From contig NZ_JABMLF010000005.1 in NCBI RefSeq assembly GCF_013205055.1, forward strand, positions 1-64,000: a stretch of DNA of 64,000 bases. The letters are read 5' to 3'. This DNA comes from Rathayibacter sp. VKM Ac-2856. Its GTDB lineage: Bacteria; Actinomycetota; Actinomycetes; Actinomycetales; Microbacteriaceae. Below, piece by piece: positions 24,219-33,438 of this stretch. Every line of letters begins with the position of its first letter. Within the stretch, counting starts at the first letter, position 1. A model generated the notes under the pieces. It was given only the letters and a program-made list of their open reading frames with translations, was not told the origin of the DNA and ran no database searches. Both the position numbers and the translations under genes were made by a program.

Positions 24219-24835
24219 AGGGCGCCCTTCGTCGACGGCACCCCGGCGACGAGCGGATCGAAGGCCTTGGCCTGGCGGAACGCGCGGGCGAACGCCTTGA
24301 ACTCGGCCTCGGCGATGTGGTGCGGGTCGCGGCCGCCGAGCACGGTGACGTGCACGGTCAGCCCGGCGTTGAAGGCGATCGCCTCGAAGACGTGGCGCAC
24401 CATCGAGCCGGTGAAGTGCCCGCCGATGAGGTGCAGGGCGAAGCCCTCGGGCTCGCCGCCGTGCACGAGGTAGGGGCGGCCGGAGATGTCGACGACGGCC
24501 TGGACGAGCGCCTCGTCGAGCGGGACGAGCGCGTCGCCGAAGCGGGAGATGCCCGCCTTGTCGCCGAGCGCCTGCTTGATGGCCGTGCCGAGGACGATGC
24601 CGATGTCCTCGGCGGTGTGGTGGATGTCGATCTCGATGTCGCCGGTGGCGCGGACCGTGAGGTCGGTCAGCGAGTGCTTCGCGAAGGCGGTCAGCAGGTG
24701 GTCGAAGAAGGGGACGCCGGTCGACAGGTCCGCGACACCGGTGCCGTCGAGATCGATCGACAGCTCGATGCTCGACTCGCTGGTGGCACGACGGAGGGTG
24801 GCGGTGCGCCCGGGATCGGCGCTCGAGGAGGTCAT
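24215..24835 (-). CDS. hisB: Imidazoleglycerol-phosphate dehydratase
   Basis: A 206-aa Mn-dependent dehydratase in histidine synthesis. Metal motifs [11 protein letters not shown] and [13 protein letters not shown] are intact. Single-domain form, with no phosphatase fusion. The ATG at 24835 has TAGACT 6 nt upstream (24842-24847), with GGAGGC in between, so it may be read from its own leaderless start as well as from hisC. Confidence 0.97.
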   Translation of the reverse strand: MTSSSADPGRTATLRRATSESSIELSIDLDGTGVADLSTGVPFFDHLLTAFAKHSLTDLTVRATGDIEIDIHHTAEDIGIVLGTAIKQALGDKAGISRFGDALVPLDEALVQAVVDISGRPYLVHGGEPEGFALHLIGGHFTGSMVRHVFEAIAFNAGLTVHVTVLGGRDPHHIAEAEFKAFARAFRQAKAFDPLVAGVPSTKGAL

Positions 24836-24841
24836 GCCTCC

Positions 24842-24847
24842 AGTCTA
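24842..24847 (-). promoter_or_regulatory. -10 box of hisB (leaderless candidate)
   Basis: TAGACT, 6 nt before the hisB ATG, in the 40-bp gap after hisC. Confidence 0.4.
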
Positions 24848-24875
24848 TTCGGGGCGCCGCCGACCCTCCGGGCGG

Positions 24876-25988
24876 CTATTCGCGGGCGAGCGCCACCGCG
24901 GGATCCGCCGCCGGGGCGGGCAGCGCGGCGACCGCCTCGAGGAAGGCGGTGGTCTCGGCCTCGGTGCCCGCGCTCACCCGCAGGTGGTTCGGGATGCCGA
25001 CGTCGCGGATCAGGATGCCGCGGGCCAGGAGGGCCTCGAACATCGCACCGGGGTCGGCGACACCGCCGAAGAGCACGAAGTTGCTGCCCGTCTCGTGCGG
25101 TGTGTAGCCGAGGGCGCGCAGGCCGTCGATCATCCGGTCGCGCTGGACGATGATCTCGCCGACCATCGCGAGCATCTCGTCCGCGTGGGCGAGCGCGGCC
25201 GTCGCGGCGGCCTGCGTCAGCGCGGAGAGGTGGTACGGGAGGCGGACCAGGCGGAGGGCGTCCACCACGGCGGGGTCGGCGGCGAGGTAGCCGAGCCGGA
25301 CGCCGGCGAAGGCGAAGGCCTTGCTCATCGTCCGCGAGACCAGCAGACGCGGGCGGCCCTCGAGCAGGCTGAGCGCGGTCGGCGCGTCCCGGCCCGCGAA
25401 CTCGGCGTAGGCCTCGTCGACGACGACGATGCCGTCGGTCGCGTCGTACACGGCGGCGATGGTCTCGAGGTCGAGCGGAGTGCCGGTCGGGTTGTTCGGC
25501 GCGCAGAGGAAGACGATGTCGGGCGCCTCGCGGCGGACCGCCTCCGCGGCGTGGGCTGCGCTCACCCGGAAGTCGGCCTCGCGCTCGACACCGATCCAGC
25601 GGGTGCCGCTGCCGGAGGCGAGGATCGAGTACATCGAGTAGGTCGGCGAGAAGCCGAGCAGCGAGCGACCGGGACCGCCGAACGCCTGGAGGATGTGCTG
25701 GAGGACCTCGTTGGAGCCGTTGGCGGCCCAGATCGAGTCGGCGGTCAGCCCGTGGCCGAGGTAGCCGGCCAGGGAGTCGCGCAGCTCGCGGAACTCGCGG
25801 TCGGGGTAGCGGTTGACCGTCCGGAGGGCGACGGACACCCGCTCGACGATGTCGGCGATGACGTCGTCGGGGACGGGGTGGGTGTTCTCGTTGACGTTGA
25901 GCGCCACGGGCACGACGGCCTGCGGTGCGCCGTAGGGCTGCTGCCCGCGGAGGTCGTCGCGGAGGGGGAGATCGTCGAGAGTCGTCAC
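24876..25988 (-). CDS. hisC: Histidinol-phosphate aminotransferase
   Basis: Class II PLP transaminase, 370 aa. The PLP lysine is in SRTMSKAFAFAGVRLGY. NENTHPVP near the N-terminus and APNNPTGTPL are typical. The start is GTG 25988 (VTTLDDLPLR), 6 nt after TAGCAT (25995-26000), so probably leaderless. hisD, which usually precedes hisC in this group, is not here; a LysM gene takes its place. Confidence 0.95.
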   Translation of the reverse strand: MTTLDDLPLRDDLRGQQPYGAPQAVVPVALNVNENTHPVPDDVIADIVERVSVALRTVNRYPDREFRELRDSLAGYLGHGLTADSIWAANGSNEVLQHILQAFGGPGRSLLGFSPTYSMYSILASGSGTRWIGVEREADFRVSAAHAAEAVRREAPDIVFLCAPNNPTGTPLDLETIAAVYDATDGIVVVDEAYAEFAGRDAPTALSLLEGRPRLLVSRTMSKAFAFAGVRLGYLAADPAVVDALRLVRLPYHLSALTQAAATAALAHADEMLAMVGEIIVQRDRMIDGLRALGYTPHETGSNFVLFGGVADPGAMFEALLARGILIRDVGIPNHLRVSAGTEAETTAFLEAVAALPAPAADPAVALARE

Positions 25989-25994
25989 CCGGGA

Positions 25995-26000
25995 ATGCTA
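25995..26000 (-). promoter_or_regulatory. -10 box of hisC (leaderless)
   Basis: TAGCAT, 6 nt before the GTG start of hisC at 25988. Confidence 0.5.
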
Positions 26001-26022
26001 GCGGGGCGGTCTCGGCATGCGG

Positions 26023-26436
26023 TCAGCCCGCGATGTCGTACTGCGCCGGGATGGCGAGGCGCTGGCCGGGCTCGAGCCCGGCATTCGCCAGCTGGTTGAG
26101 CGACTGGATGTCGGCGACGACGTCGCGCGGGTCGGACCGGGGCGCGAGCTCCTCCGCCAGCGACCACAGGGACTCGCCCGCGCGGACCGTGACGTACTGG
26201 AACTCGACGTCCGCGCTCTCGCCGGACGCGACCGCTCCGCCGCCGTTGAGGCCGAAGACGAACGCGCCGGCGACGAGCGGCAGAGCGCCCAGGGTCGCGA
26301 GGACGGCGCGGCCGCGGCGGGTGAGGCGAAGACGCGTGCGCGCTGCCGGCTGGGCCGTCGCTGCGGAGATGCCGTCCTGCGCGGTGAGGGGGCGCTGCAT
26401 CGTCGAGTGCTGCGTGGGCAGGTGCTGTGCGGTCAT
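26023..26436 (-). CDS. LysM membrane protein, YneA/ChiZ/DivS-like cell-division inhibitor
   Basis: 137 aa. A basic cytoplasmic N-terminus is followed by one membrane helix (about residues 45-65, [16 protein letters not shown]) and a C-terminal LysM domain ([18 protein letters not shown] to QRLAIPAQ). The start ATG 26436 has AAAGGAG upstream. It is divergent from lexA with an SOS box at its promoter. That is the position and architecture of yneA (Bacillus), Rv2719c/chiZ (Mycobacterium) and divS (Corynebacterium), which block division during DNA damage. The function is inferred from architecture and position, not from close sequence similarity. Confidence 0.75.
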   Translation of the reverse strand: MTAQHLPTQHSTMQRPLTAQDGISAATAQPAARTRLRLTRRGRAVLATLGALPLVAGAFVFGLNGGGAVASGESADVEFQYVTVRAGESLWSLAEELAPRSDPRDVVADIQSLNQLANAGLEPGQRLAIPAQYDIAG

Positions 26437-26493
26437 GTGATCGCTCCTTTCAGCAGGGGTTCGGGCCGGGGCCTCGGCCGGGAGGACCCGGTC

Positions 26494-26537
26494 CGAACCT
26501 CTGTTCCGAATATATCTTCGAATACCGCGACGGGCAA
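26494..26537 (-). promoter_or_regulatory. Promoter and SOS box of the LysM gene
   Basis: Minus strand: TTGCCC (26532-26537), a 17-bp spacer, TATATT (26509-26514). Just downstream lies CGAAC-CTCT-GTTCC (26494-26507 on the plus strand), one base from the actinobacterial SOS consensus. LexA bound here would sit on the start site. Confidence 0.8.
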
Positions 26538-26579
26538 GACCCGGTCGCGCCGCATCCGATGCTGGATCGCGCGACACAC

Positions 26580-26620
26580 TCGAACGAATGTTTCGAACGC
26601 GGACCCCCTCCGGATACAGT
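26580..26620 (+). promoter_or_regulatory. Promoter and SOS box of lexA
   Basis: TCGAACGAATGTTTCGA (26580-26596) is an SOS-like palindrome overlapping the -35 TTCGAA (26592-26597). After 17 bp comes the -10 TACAGT (26615-26620). LexA would repress its own gene. Confidence 0.7.
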
Positions 26621-26721
26621 TTCGAGAGTCCGCAGTCAGTACAGCAGCGACCACCGACATCGGTGCTCGGCTCGGGCGCAGAGGGCGCGCACGCGGCGTG
26701 CGCACCGAGAGAGGGACGATC

Positions 26722-27465
26722 GTGAGCGACGCGCAGACGGCCGGAGCGAAGCCGGCCAGGACGACGACTCCGGCGCCGAAGGCGAAGGCGACCGCGGCGG
26801 CGAAGCCCGCGGCCGGGCGCCGGCGCAAGAACCTCAGCGCGAAGCAGCTCGCCATCCTCGACGCCATCCAGCGCTCGGTGTCGAGCCGGGGCTACCCGCC
26901 GAGCATGCGCGAGATCGGCGACGCCGTGGGCCTCGCCTCCCTCTCGAGCGTCACCCACCAGCTGAACCAGCTCGAGCTCAGCGGCTACCTGCGCCGGGAC
27001 CCGAACCGGCCCCGCGCTCTCGAGATCCTCATCGACGTGCCGAGCTCGACCGAGGACGACGGCTCGTTCGAGTCGACCGCGACGGTCGCCGACGCGGCGA
27101 TGGTGCCGCTCGTCGGCCGCATCGCGGCGGGCGTGCCGATCATGGCGGACCAGCAGATCGACGAGGTGTTCCCCCTCCCCCGGCAGCTGGTCGGCAAGGG
27201 CGAGCTCTTCATGCTCAAGGTCGTCGGCGAGTCGATGATCGACGCCGCCATCTGCGACGGCGACTGGGTCGTCGTCCGCTCGCAGCGCACCGCGGAGAAC
27301 GGCGAGATCGTCGCGGCGATGCTCGACGGCGAGGCGACCGTCAAGGTGCTCCGCCAGCGCGACGGCCACACCTGGCTGCTCCCGCGCAACTCCAACTTCG
27401 AGCCCATCCTCGGCGACGAGGCCGAGGTCCTGGGCAAGATCGTCGCGGTGCTCCGCTCGGTCTGA
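26722..27465 (+). CDS. lexA: LexA, SOS repressor
   Basis: 247 aa, the dimeric repressor of the SOS regulon, inactivated by RecA-stimulated self-cleavage. An Ala/Lys/Pro-rich N-terminal extension of about 35 residues comes first. The winged HTH ([12 protein letters not shown]...[13 protein letters not shown]...[11 protein letters not shown]) follows, then the S24 domain. The cleavage site is Ala136-Gly137 (RIAAGVP), with catalytic Ser171 (GESMIDA) and Lys208 (ATVKVL). Start GTG 26722 with GAGAGAGGG upstream. Confidence 0.98.
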   Translation: MSDAQTAGAKPARTTTPAPKAKATAAAKPAAGRRRKNLSAKQLAILDAIQRSVSSRGYPPSMREIGDAVGLASLSSVTHQLNQLELSGYLRRDPNRPRALEILIDVPSSTEDDGSFESTATVADAAMVPLVGRIAAGVPIMADQQIDEVFPLPRQLVGKGELFMLKVVGESMIDAAICDGDWVVVRSQRTAENGEIVAAMLDGEATVKVLRQRDGHTWLLPRNSNFEPILGDEAEVLGKIVAVLRSV

Positions 27466-27481
27466 CGAGGCGGAGCGCACG

Positions 27482-27524
27482 CGCACGAGGGGCGGACGGC
27501 ATCGCGCCGTCCGCCCCTCGTGCG
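27482..27524. terminator. Bidirectional terminator between lexA and metE
   Basis: Perfect 19-bp stem (27482-27500/27506-27524) with a 5-nt loop ATCGC, 17 bp after lexA and 12 bp after the convergent metE. The strongest hairpin in the window. Confidence 0.85.
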
Positions 27525-27535
27525 TTCCGGAGGCT

Positions 27536-29872
27536 CTACTCCGCCGCGGCGTCCGCGAGCAGCGCACGGCGCGCCGCGGTGGCCGCCCCCACGAGGTTCC
27601 GCAGCGACGCGACCGTCTCGTCGTAGCCCCGCGTCTTCAGCCCGCAGTCCGGGTTGATCCAGAGTCGGCGCGCGGGAATCCCGTCGAGGGCCGTGCGCAC
27701 GAGCTCCGCCACCTCCGCCTCGCCCGGCACGCGCGGCGAGTGGATGTCCCAGACGCCCGGCCCGATCCCCCGCGGGAACCCGGACCGCTCGATGTCGGCG
27801 ACGACCTCCATCCTCGACCGCGCCGCCTCGATGCTCGTGACGTCGGCGTCGAGCCGGTCGATCGCGTCGATGACGACACCGAACTCCGAGTAGCAGAGGT
27901 GCGTGTGGATCTGCGTCGCCGTCCGCGCACCGGCGGTCGCGAGGCGGAACGCGCCGACCGACCACTCGAGATACGCCGGCTGGTTCGCCTTCTCGAGCGG
28001 CAGGAGCTCACGCAGCGCCGGCTCGTCCACCTGGACGATCCGGATGCCCGCGGCCTCGAGATCCGCGATCTCGTCACGGAGGCTCAGCGCCACCTGCTCC
28101 GCCGTCTCCTTCAGCGGCTGATCGTCGCGCACGAACGACCAGGCGAGGATCGTGACCGGCCCGGTCAGCATCCCCTTCACCGGACGCTCGGTCAGCGACT
28201 GCGTGTACCCCGACCAGTCGACCGTGATGGGAGCGGGGCGCGAGACGTCGCCCCACAGCAGGGAGGGCCGCGTGCAGCGGCTGCCGTACGACTGCACCCA
28301 GCCGTGGCGGGTCACCGCGAAGCCGTCGAGGTTCTCGGCGAAGTACTGCACCATGTCGTTGCGCTCCGGCTCGCCGTGCACCAGGACGTCGAGGCCGATC
28401 TCCTCCTGCAGGCGCACGACGCGCTCGATCTCCTCGCGCATGCGGGCCGTGTACTGCTCCTCCGTCAGCTCGCCGCGGAGCAGCGCGGCGCGCGCGGTGC
28501 GGATCTCGCGCGTCTGCGGGAACGAGCCGATGGTCGTCGTCGGCAGCGGCGGCAGGCCGAGGGCCTCCTCCTGCGCGGCGAGACGCTCCTCGTACGACGC
28601 GCGCCGGTAGTCCTGGGGCCGCAGAGCCGCCGCTCGCGCGCGCACCGCTCCGTCGCGCACCCCGGGCGCCGAGCGCCGGTCCTCGAGGGCGTCACTCGCG
28701 GCGCGGAGTTCCGGCTCGATGACCGCGCGCCCGCCATCGAGTCCACGGGCGAGTGCGGCGACCTGCTGCACCTTCTGGTCCGCGAAGGCGAGCCACGAGA
28801 CGAGCCTGTCGTCGAGGTCCGTCTCCTCGGCCACGTCGTGCGGCAGGTGGAAGAGCGAGGTGGAGCTGGCGACGGCGACCTGCGCGGACAGCGCGCCCAG
28901 CGACTCCGCCGTCTCGAACGCCGCCGCGAGGTCGCCGCGCCAGACGTTGTGGCCGTCGATCACCCCCGCGACCAGCACCGTGCTCTCGAGACCCCGCGTG
29001 GCGGACGGCGCCGCGCCCTTCACCAGATCGACGCCGACGGCCTCCACCGCCGAGGCGGCGAGAACGGGAAGGGCGTCGCCGAGGTCGCCGTAGGGCGCCG
29101 CGACGAAGAGCGCCGGCCGCTCGGCAGCATCGCCCAGCACCCGGTACGCCTCCTCGGTCGCGGCGAGGACGCGCGCACGATCGACGTCGATCGACTCGGA
29201 CACCAGGGCCGGCTCGTCCAGCTGCACCCACTCCGCTCCCGCGGCGCGCAGCCTCGCCAGCAGCTCCGTGTACACGGGCAGCAGGTCGGCGAGACGCGAC
29301 AGCGGCTCGAAGCCGGCCGGCGCCGTCGCGCTCGGCTTGGCGAGCAGGAGGTAGGTGACTGGGCCGACGAGGACGGGCCGCGTCGTGAAGCCGGCCTCGC
29401 GCGCCTCCGCCACCTCGCGCACCCGGCGCGTGTCGGCGAGCGAGAACACGGTCTCGGGGCCGATCTCGGGGACCAGGTAGTGGTAGTTGGAGTCGAACCA
29501 CTTGGTCATCTCGAGCGGCGCCCGCTCGCCGTCCCCGCGGGCGAGCACGAAGGAGCCGGCCAGATCGACCGCGCCGTCGACGACGAGGTCGGCGAAGCGC
29601 TCCGGGATCGCGCCGACCGCCAGGGTGGTGTCGAGCACCTGGTCGTAGAACGAGTGCGCCTCGGGGATCGACGAGTCGTCGCGGCCGAGGCCGAGGTCGA
29701 CGAGGCGCTCGCGGACGGCCCCGCGGAGCCGGGCGGCGGTGTCCTCCAGCTCGGCCGCGTCGATCGACCCGGTCCAGAAGGCCTCCACCGCCTTCTTCAG
29801 CTCGCGGCGGCGTCCGATCCGCGGGTAGCCGAGGACGGTTCCGGTCGGGAAGGCGGGTGGGGTGCTGCTCAT
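27536..29872 (-). CDS. metE: Cobalamin-independent methionine synthase
   Basis: 778 aa. Transfers a methyl group from methyltetrahydrofolate (polyglutamate) to homocysteine. The N-terminal barrel starts [18 protein letters not shown]. The C-terminal barrel has zinc ligands in [11 protein letters not shown] and NPDCGLKTR and the [10 protein letters not shown] strand. Start ATG 29872 with GGAGG 7 nt upstream. It overlaps the metF stop by 4 bp, so the methyl donor maker and user are co-translated. Confidence 0.97.
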   Translation of the reverse strand: MSSTPPAFPTGTVLGYPRIGRRRELKKAVEAFWTGSIDAAELEDTAARLRGAVRERLVDLGLGRDDSSIPEAHSFYDQVLDTTLAVGAIPERFADLVVDGAVDLAGSFVLARGDGERAPLEMTKWFDSNYHYLVPEIGPETVFSLADTRRVREVAEAREAGFTTRPVLVGPVTYLLLAKPSATAPAGFEPLSRLADLLPVYTELLARLRAAGAEWVQLDEPALVSESIDVDRARVLAATEEAYRVLGDAAERPALFVAAPYGDLGDALPVLAASAVEAVGVDLVKGAAPSATRGLESTVLVAGVIDGHNVWRGDLAAAFETAESLGALSAQVAVASSTSLFHLPHDVAEETDLDDRLVSWLAFADQKVQQVAALARGLDGGRAVIEPELRAASDALEDRRSAPGVRDGAVRARAAALRPQDYRRASYEERLAAQEEALGLPPLPTTTIGSFPQTREIRTARAALLRGELTEEQYTARMREEIERVVRLQEEIGLDVLVHGEPERNDMVQYFAENLDGFAVTRHGWVQSYGSRCTRPSLLWGDVSRPAPITVDWSGYTQSLTERPVKGMLTGPVTILAWSFVRDDQPLKETAEQVALSLRDEIADLEAAGIRIVQVDEPALRELLPLEKANQPAYLEWSVGAFRLATAGARTATQIHTHLCYSEFGVVIDAIDRLDADVTSIEAARSRMEVVADIERSGFPRGIGPGVWDIHSPRVPGEAEVAELVRTALDGIPARRLWINPDCGLKTRGYDETVASLRNLVGAATAARRALLADAAAE

Positions 29873-30900
29873 GATGATTCCTCCGTGGTGGGCGTGATCG
29901 GGGGCGGACCGACCGGGGTGGACATGGTCGGGAACGGCGCGGGGGCGGGCAGGAGCCCGCTCTCGGCGAGGACCCCCAGCACCGCCTCGTGCCGGTTGAA
30001 GGCGTAGAGGTGCACGGCGGGCGCGCCGCCGGCGACGAGGGTGCGGACCATCGCGGCGGCGTGCTCGACGCCGATCCGCACCCGCGCCTCGTCGTCGGGC
30101 TCCACGTCGAGGGCGATCGCGAGATCGGCGGGCAGGTCCTCCCCGCTCAGCTCGAGCATCCGGCGCAGGCGCTCGGGGCTGGTGACCGGCATCACCCCGG
30201 GGATGATCGGCATCGTGACGCCCGCCGCTCGGGCCCGCTCGACGAAGCGGAGGTAGTCGGCGGGGTGGAAGAACAGCTGCGTGATCGCGAAGGCCGCGCC
30301 CGCCGCCTCCTTGGCGAGAAGCGCGTCGATGTCCTGCGACCGCGATCGCGAGCGTGGATGCCCGTTCGGGAAGGCGGCGACCGCCACCTGCGCGCGGGGG
30401 CGGCTCGCGACATCGACGCGCTGCGCGTTCGGCAGCACCGTCACCGCTCCGTACGGCTCGCGCTCGGCCTGCACGCGGTGGATCAGCTGCACCAGCTCAG
30501 CGGCGCTGCCCAGCTCTCCGAGGAACGGCTCGTCGTCCGGCCGGTCGGCGGGCGGATCGCCGCGCAGGGCGAGGAAGCGGGTGACGCCCGCTTCCAGGAA
30601 CTCGTGCACGAGCCGGTTCGCCTCGGCGTGGGTCGAGCCGACGCAGGTGAGGTGCGCCAGCGGCTCGGCCGTCGTGCGCTGGCGGAGGTGGCGGAGGATG
30701 TCGAGCGACGCGCTGCGCGAGGAGCCGCCTGCCCCGTAGGTCACCGAGACGAAGGAGGGCCCGGTGGCGGCGAGCCGGTCGGCTGTCCGCTCGAGCGCCC
30801 GGGCACCGCTGGCGGTCCGCGCGGGGTAGAGCTCGAAGGAGAACGGGACCCGCGGCCGACAGAGGGGGTCCGGAGCGCTCTCCGAGTGGTTCGACGGCAC
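29869..30900 (-). CDS. metF: 5,10-methylenetetrahydrofolate reductase
   Basis: A 343-aa FAD-dependent barrel making the methyl-THF used by MetE. It has FSFELYPAR at the N-terminus, then VSVTYGAGGSSR, LALRGDPP and an FAITQLFFHPADY segment. Start GTG 30900 (VPSNHSESAP) with GGAGG 8 nt upstream. The open frame further upstream is non-coding leader. There is a Pro-rich C-terminal tail. First gene of metFE. Confidence 0.93.
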   Translation of the reverse strand: MPSNHSESAPDPLCRPRVPFSFELYPARTASGARALERTADRLAATGPSFVSVTYGAGGSSRSASLDILRHLRQRTTAEPLAHLTCVGSTHAEANRLVHEFLEAGVTRFLALRGDPPADRPDDEPFLGELGSAAELVQLIHRVQAEREPYGAVTVLPNAQRVDVASRPRAQVAVAAFPNGHPRSRSRSQDIDALLAKEAAGAAFAITQLFFHPADYLRFVERARAAGVTMPIIPGVMPVTSPERLRRMLELSGEDLPADLAIALDVEPDDEARVRIGVEHAAAMVRTLVAGGAPAVHLYAFNRHEAVLGVLAESGLLPAPAPFPTMSTPVGPPPITPTTEESS

Positions 30901-30903
30901 CGT

Positions 30904-31018
30904 GACACCCTCCGTTCCTCGCCGCGGCCGGTGCGTCCGGCCGCGATGACGCGGTCTGGGCGGGTGCCGGGCTCGGCTGTCGCTCACAGCGCCGGATGGC
31001 GCCTCGCGGACCACAGTA
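30904..31018 (-). promoter_or_regulatory. metFE promoter and structured leader
   Basis: Candidate promoter TCGACG, 17 bp, TACTGT (-10 at 31013-31018). The roughly 105-nt leader has a 9-bp hairpin CGCGGCCGG/CCGGCCGCG (30923-30931/30937-30945). Around it GGCACCC (plus 30962-30968) can pair with GGGTGTC (plus 30904-30910), covering part of the ribosome site GGAGGG. No known SAM, SAH or B12 riboswitch consensus was recognised. Upstream, GCGTGACGC repeats at 31045-31053 and 31065-31073, 20 bp apart. Confidence 0.45.
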
Positions 31019-31142
31019 GGAACGTGCGGGCGGCGCGTCGACGTGCGTGACGCGGTGTGAACGAGCGTGACGCCGCGTGTCGTCGCGAGGGGCGGAGACG
31101 GCCGCGCTGACGGCAGCACGGAGCGCCGCGGCGACACGACGA

Positions 31143-31183
31143 AGCGCCCGCCGCCACGGAGTCGATCCGTGATGGCGGGCGCT
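31143..31183 (-). terminator. Terminator of hflX
   Basis: Outer stem AGCGCCCGCC/GGCGGGCGCT (31143-31152/31174-31183) with an inner stem CACGGA/TCCGTG, 18 bp after the hflX stop. The minus-strand tail is TTCGTCGTGTCG. Confidence 0.75.
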
Positions 31184-31201
31184 GGGGCGCGTGCTCGGGC
31201 T

Positions 31202-32755
31202 CTACGCCTCGACGGCGGCGGCCGGAGCCGCGAAGTCGCCGAGCGAGCCGGCGAGGTCCTCGTGCACGAGGGCGTGCACGTGCGTGCCGCCCTCGACGTA
31301 CTGCGTCGACAGGATGCGCCCGTTGCGGTGCAGGGACGAGACCACGTCACCGCGGTCGTACGGGACGAGCAGGTCGATCTCGATCTGCGGCTCGGGCAGG
31401 ATCTCGGCGATCTTGGCCTGGAGCTCGTCCATCCCCTCGCCGGTGCGCGCCGAGACGAACACGGCGCCGGGAGCGAGGCCGCGCAGGACGAGCCGGGTGC
31501 CCTCGTCCACGAGGTCGGACTTGTTGAACGCGATGATCTCGGGGATGCTCCGCGCGCCCACCTCGCCGATGACGTCGCGGACCGTCGCGATCTGCCCCGC
31601 CGGGTCCGGGTGCGACGCGTCGACGACGTGGACGATGACGTCGGAGTCGGCGACCTCCTCCAGCGTCGAGCGGAACGCCTCGACCAGCTGATGCGGCAGG
31701 GCGCGCACGAAGCCGACGGTGTCGGCCAGCGTGTAGCCGCGGCCGTCCGGTGTCTCCGACTTGCGCACGGTCGCGTCGAGCGTGGCGAAGAGCGAGTTCT
31801 CGACCAGGACGCCCGCGTGGGTCATCCGGTTGAGGAGGCTCGACTTGCCCGCGTTCGTGTAGCCCGCGATCGCGACCGACGGAACGGCGTTCCGCTTGCG
31901 GTTGGCGCGCTTCGCCTCCCGAGCGGGCTTCATCGCGGTGATCTGCTTGCGCAGGCGCGCCATCCGGGTGTGGATGCGGCGGCGGTCGAGCTCGATCTTC
32001 GTCTCACCGGGACCGCGCGAGCCCATGCCCGCACCGGCGCCCACCTGGCCACCGGCCTGGCGGGACATCGACTCGCCCCAGCCGCGCAGGCGCGGGAGCA
32101 GGTACTCGAGCTGCGCGAGCTCGACCTGCGCCTTGCCCTCGCGGCTCGTGGCGTGCTGGCTGAAGATGTCGAGGATGACGGCCGTGCGGTCGATGACCTT
32201 GACCTTCACCACGTCCTCCAGCGAGCGGCGCTGGCTCGGAGCGAGCTCGGTGTCGGCGACGACCGTGTCCGCGCCGAGGGCGGCGACGAGCCCGGCGAGC
32301 TCCTCGGCCTTGCCCTTGCCCAGGTAGGTGCTCGGATCGGGGTGGGGGCGCCGCTGCAGCAGGCCGTCGAGCACGGTCGCTCCGGCGGTCTCGGCCAGGG
32401 CGGCGAGCTCGTGCAGCGAGTTCTCCGCGTCCTCGATCGAGCCCTGCGAGTACACGCCGATCAGCACCACGTTCTCGAGGCGCAGCTGGCGGTACTCGAC
32501 CTCCGTGACGTCCTCGAGCTCGGTCGAGAGGCCGGCGACGCGCCGCAGCGCCTGCCGGTCGTCGCGATCGAACTGCTCGCCGTCGCTGGTCTGCTCGGTG
32601 TCGCGCTCGACGTCGTTCCCGGCGCTCTGCAGCGCCTGGGCTCCGCCCGCGACGAACCGCGAATATCCCGACGAGCGCGACTGCGCGTTCGCCAGGACCC
32701 GCGAGACGACGTCCACGGCCTCGGTCGTGTCGGTCTCGTTCAGGTCTTCCGTCAT
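31202..32755 (-). CDS. hflX: GTPase HflX (ribosome rescue/splitting factor)
   Basis: 517 aa. An acidic N-terminal extension of about 90 residues comes first. The HflX N-domain follows (NVVLIGVYSQGSIEDAE; DTVVADTELAPSQRR), then the glycine-rich GAGAGMGSRGPGETKIE linker. The GTPase domain has P-loop GYTNAGKSSLLN, switch DTVGFVRALP and NKSD. It dissociates stalled or stress-inactivated 70S ribosomes. TAGTGT ends 7 nt before the ATG, so leaderless. Confidence 0.95.
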   Translation of the reverse strand: MTEDLNETDTTEAVDVVSRVLANAQSRSSGYSRFVAGGAQALQSAGNDVERDTEQTSDGEQFDRDDRQALRRVAGLSTELEDVTEVEYRQLRLENVVLIGVYSQGSIEDAENSLHELAALAETAGATVLDGLLQRRPHPDPSTYLGKGKAEELAGLVAALGADTVVADTELAPSQRRSLEDVVKVKVIDRTAVILDIFSQHATSREGKAQVELAQLEYLLPRLRGWGESMSRQAGGQVGAGAGMGSRGPGETKIELDRRRIHTRMARLRKQITAMKPAREAKRANRKRNAVPSVAIAGYTNAGKSSLLNRMTHAGVLVENSLFATLDATVRKSETPDGRGYTLADTVGFVRALPHQLVEAFRSTLEEVADSDVIVHVVDASHPDPAGQIATVRDVIGEVGARSIPEIIAFNKSDLVDEGTRLVLRGLAPGAVFVSARTGEGMDELQAKIAEILPEPQIEIDLLVPYDRGDVVSSLHRNGRILSTQYVEGGTHVHALVHEDLAGSLGDFAAPAAAVEA

Positions 32756-32762
32756 CCGGATA

Positions 32763-32768
32763 ACACTA
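32763..32768 (-). promoter_or_regulatory. -10 box of hflX (leaderless)
   Basis: TAGTGT on the minus strand, 7 nt before the ATG at 32755. Divergent from the box at 32785-32790. Confidence 0.5.
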
Positions 32769-32784
32769 ACTCCTCAGCTGTTGA

Positions 32785-32790
32785 TAAGTT
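32785..32790 (+). promoter_or_regulatory. -10 box of the methyltransferase gene (leaderless)
   Basis: TAAGTT, 8 nt before the ATG at 32799; no Shine-Dalgarno is present. The two divergent -10 boxes lie only 16 bp apart, so the promoters must interfere or share control. Confidence 0.5.
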
Positions 32791-32798
32791 CACTTCTC

Positions 32799-33410
32799 AT
32801 GGCCGCCGAGCACTACTTCACGAGCACTCCCGACGGCGACCTCCGACCCCGGAGGATCAGCGCCCGGATCGCCGGCCGCGACCTGGAGGTCACGACCGCG
32901 GGCGGGGTGTTCAGTCCCGGCCACGTCGATCTGGGCACCCGGGTCCTGCTGGACGCGGTCCCCGACGCCCCCGCGAGCGGGGACCTCCTGGACCTCGGCT
33001 GCGGCTGGGGACCGATCTCGCTCGCCCTGGCGCTGGGCTCCCCCGACGCCCGGGTGTGGGCGGTCGACGTCAACCAGCGGGCGCTCGAGCTCGTCCGCCG
33101 CAACTGCGCAGAACTCGGTGTCACCAATGTCAACGCCGTCCTGCCCGAGGATGTTCCCGAGGACGTCCGCTTCGCGGCCGTCTGGTCGAATCCCCCGATC
33201 CGGGTGGGCAAGGCGGAGCTGCACGCTCTGCTCGAGCGCTGGCTCCCCCGCCTCGAGCCGGAGGCGGAGGCGTGGCTGGTCGTGCAGCGGAACCTCGGCG
33301 CCGACTCGCTGCTGACCTGGCTGACGGAGACGTTCGAGGGCCGGCTCGAGGTCGACCGCATCTCCTCCGCCAAGGGCTTCCGGGTCATCCGCACCACGCG
33401 GACGGCCTGA
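32799..33410 (+). CDS. RsmC-type class I methyltransferase
   Basis: 203 aa. SAM-binding motif I is LLDLGCGWGPISLAL. The catalytic motif NPPI (AAVWSNPPIRVG) marks N-methylation of a base, as in 16S rRNA guanine methyltransferases of the RsmC/RsmD type. Only the C-terminal catalytic half of E. coli RsmC is present, the normal form in actinobacteria. Target nucleotide inferred. Divergent from hflX with a leaderless start. Confidence 0.85.
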   Translation: MAAEHYFTSTPDGDLRPRRISARIAGRDLEVTTAGGVFSPGHVDLGTRVLLDAVPDAPASGDLLDLGCGWGPISLALALGSPDARVWAVDVNQRALELVRRNCAELGVTNVNAVLPEDVPEDVRFAAVWSNPPIRVGKAELHALLERWLPRLEPEAEAWLVVQRNLGADSLLTWLTETFEGRLEVDRISSAKGFRVIRTTRTA

Positions 33411-33438
33411 CCGCCGGAGCCGCGGCGGCTCCCGCCCG

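Noticed and set aside
30900-31020. SAM, SAH or cobalamin riboswitch upstream of metF
   Set aside because: None of the conserved cores I know could be matched; kept only as an unclassified leader.
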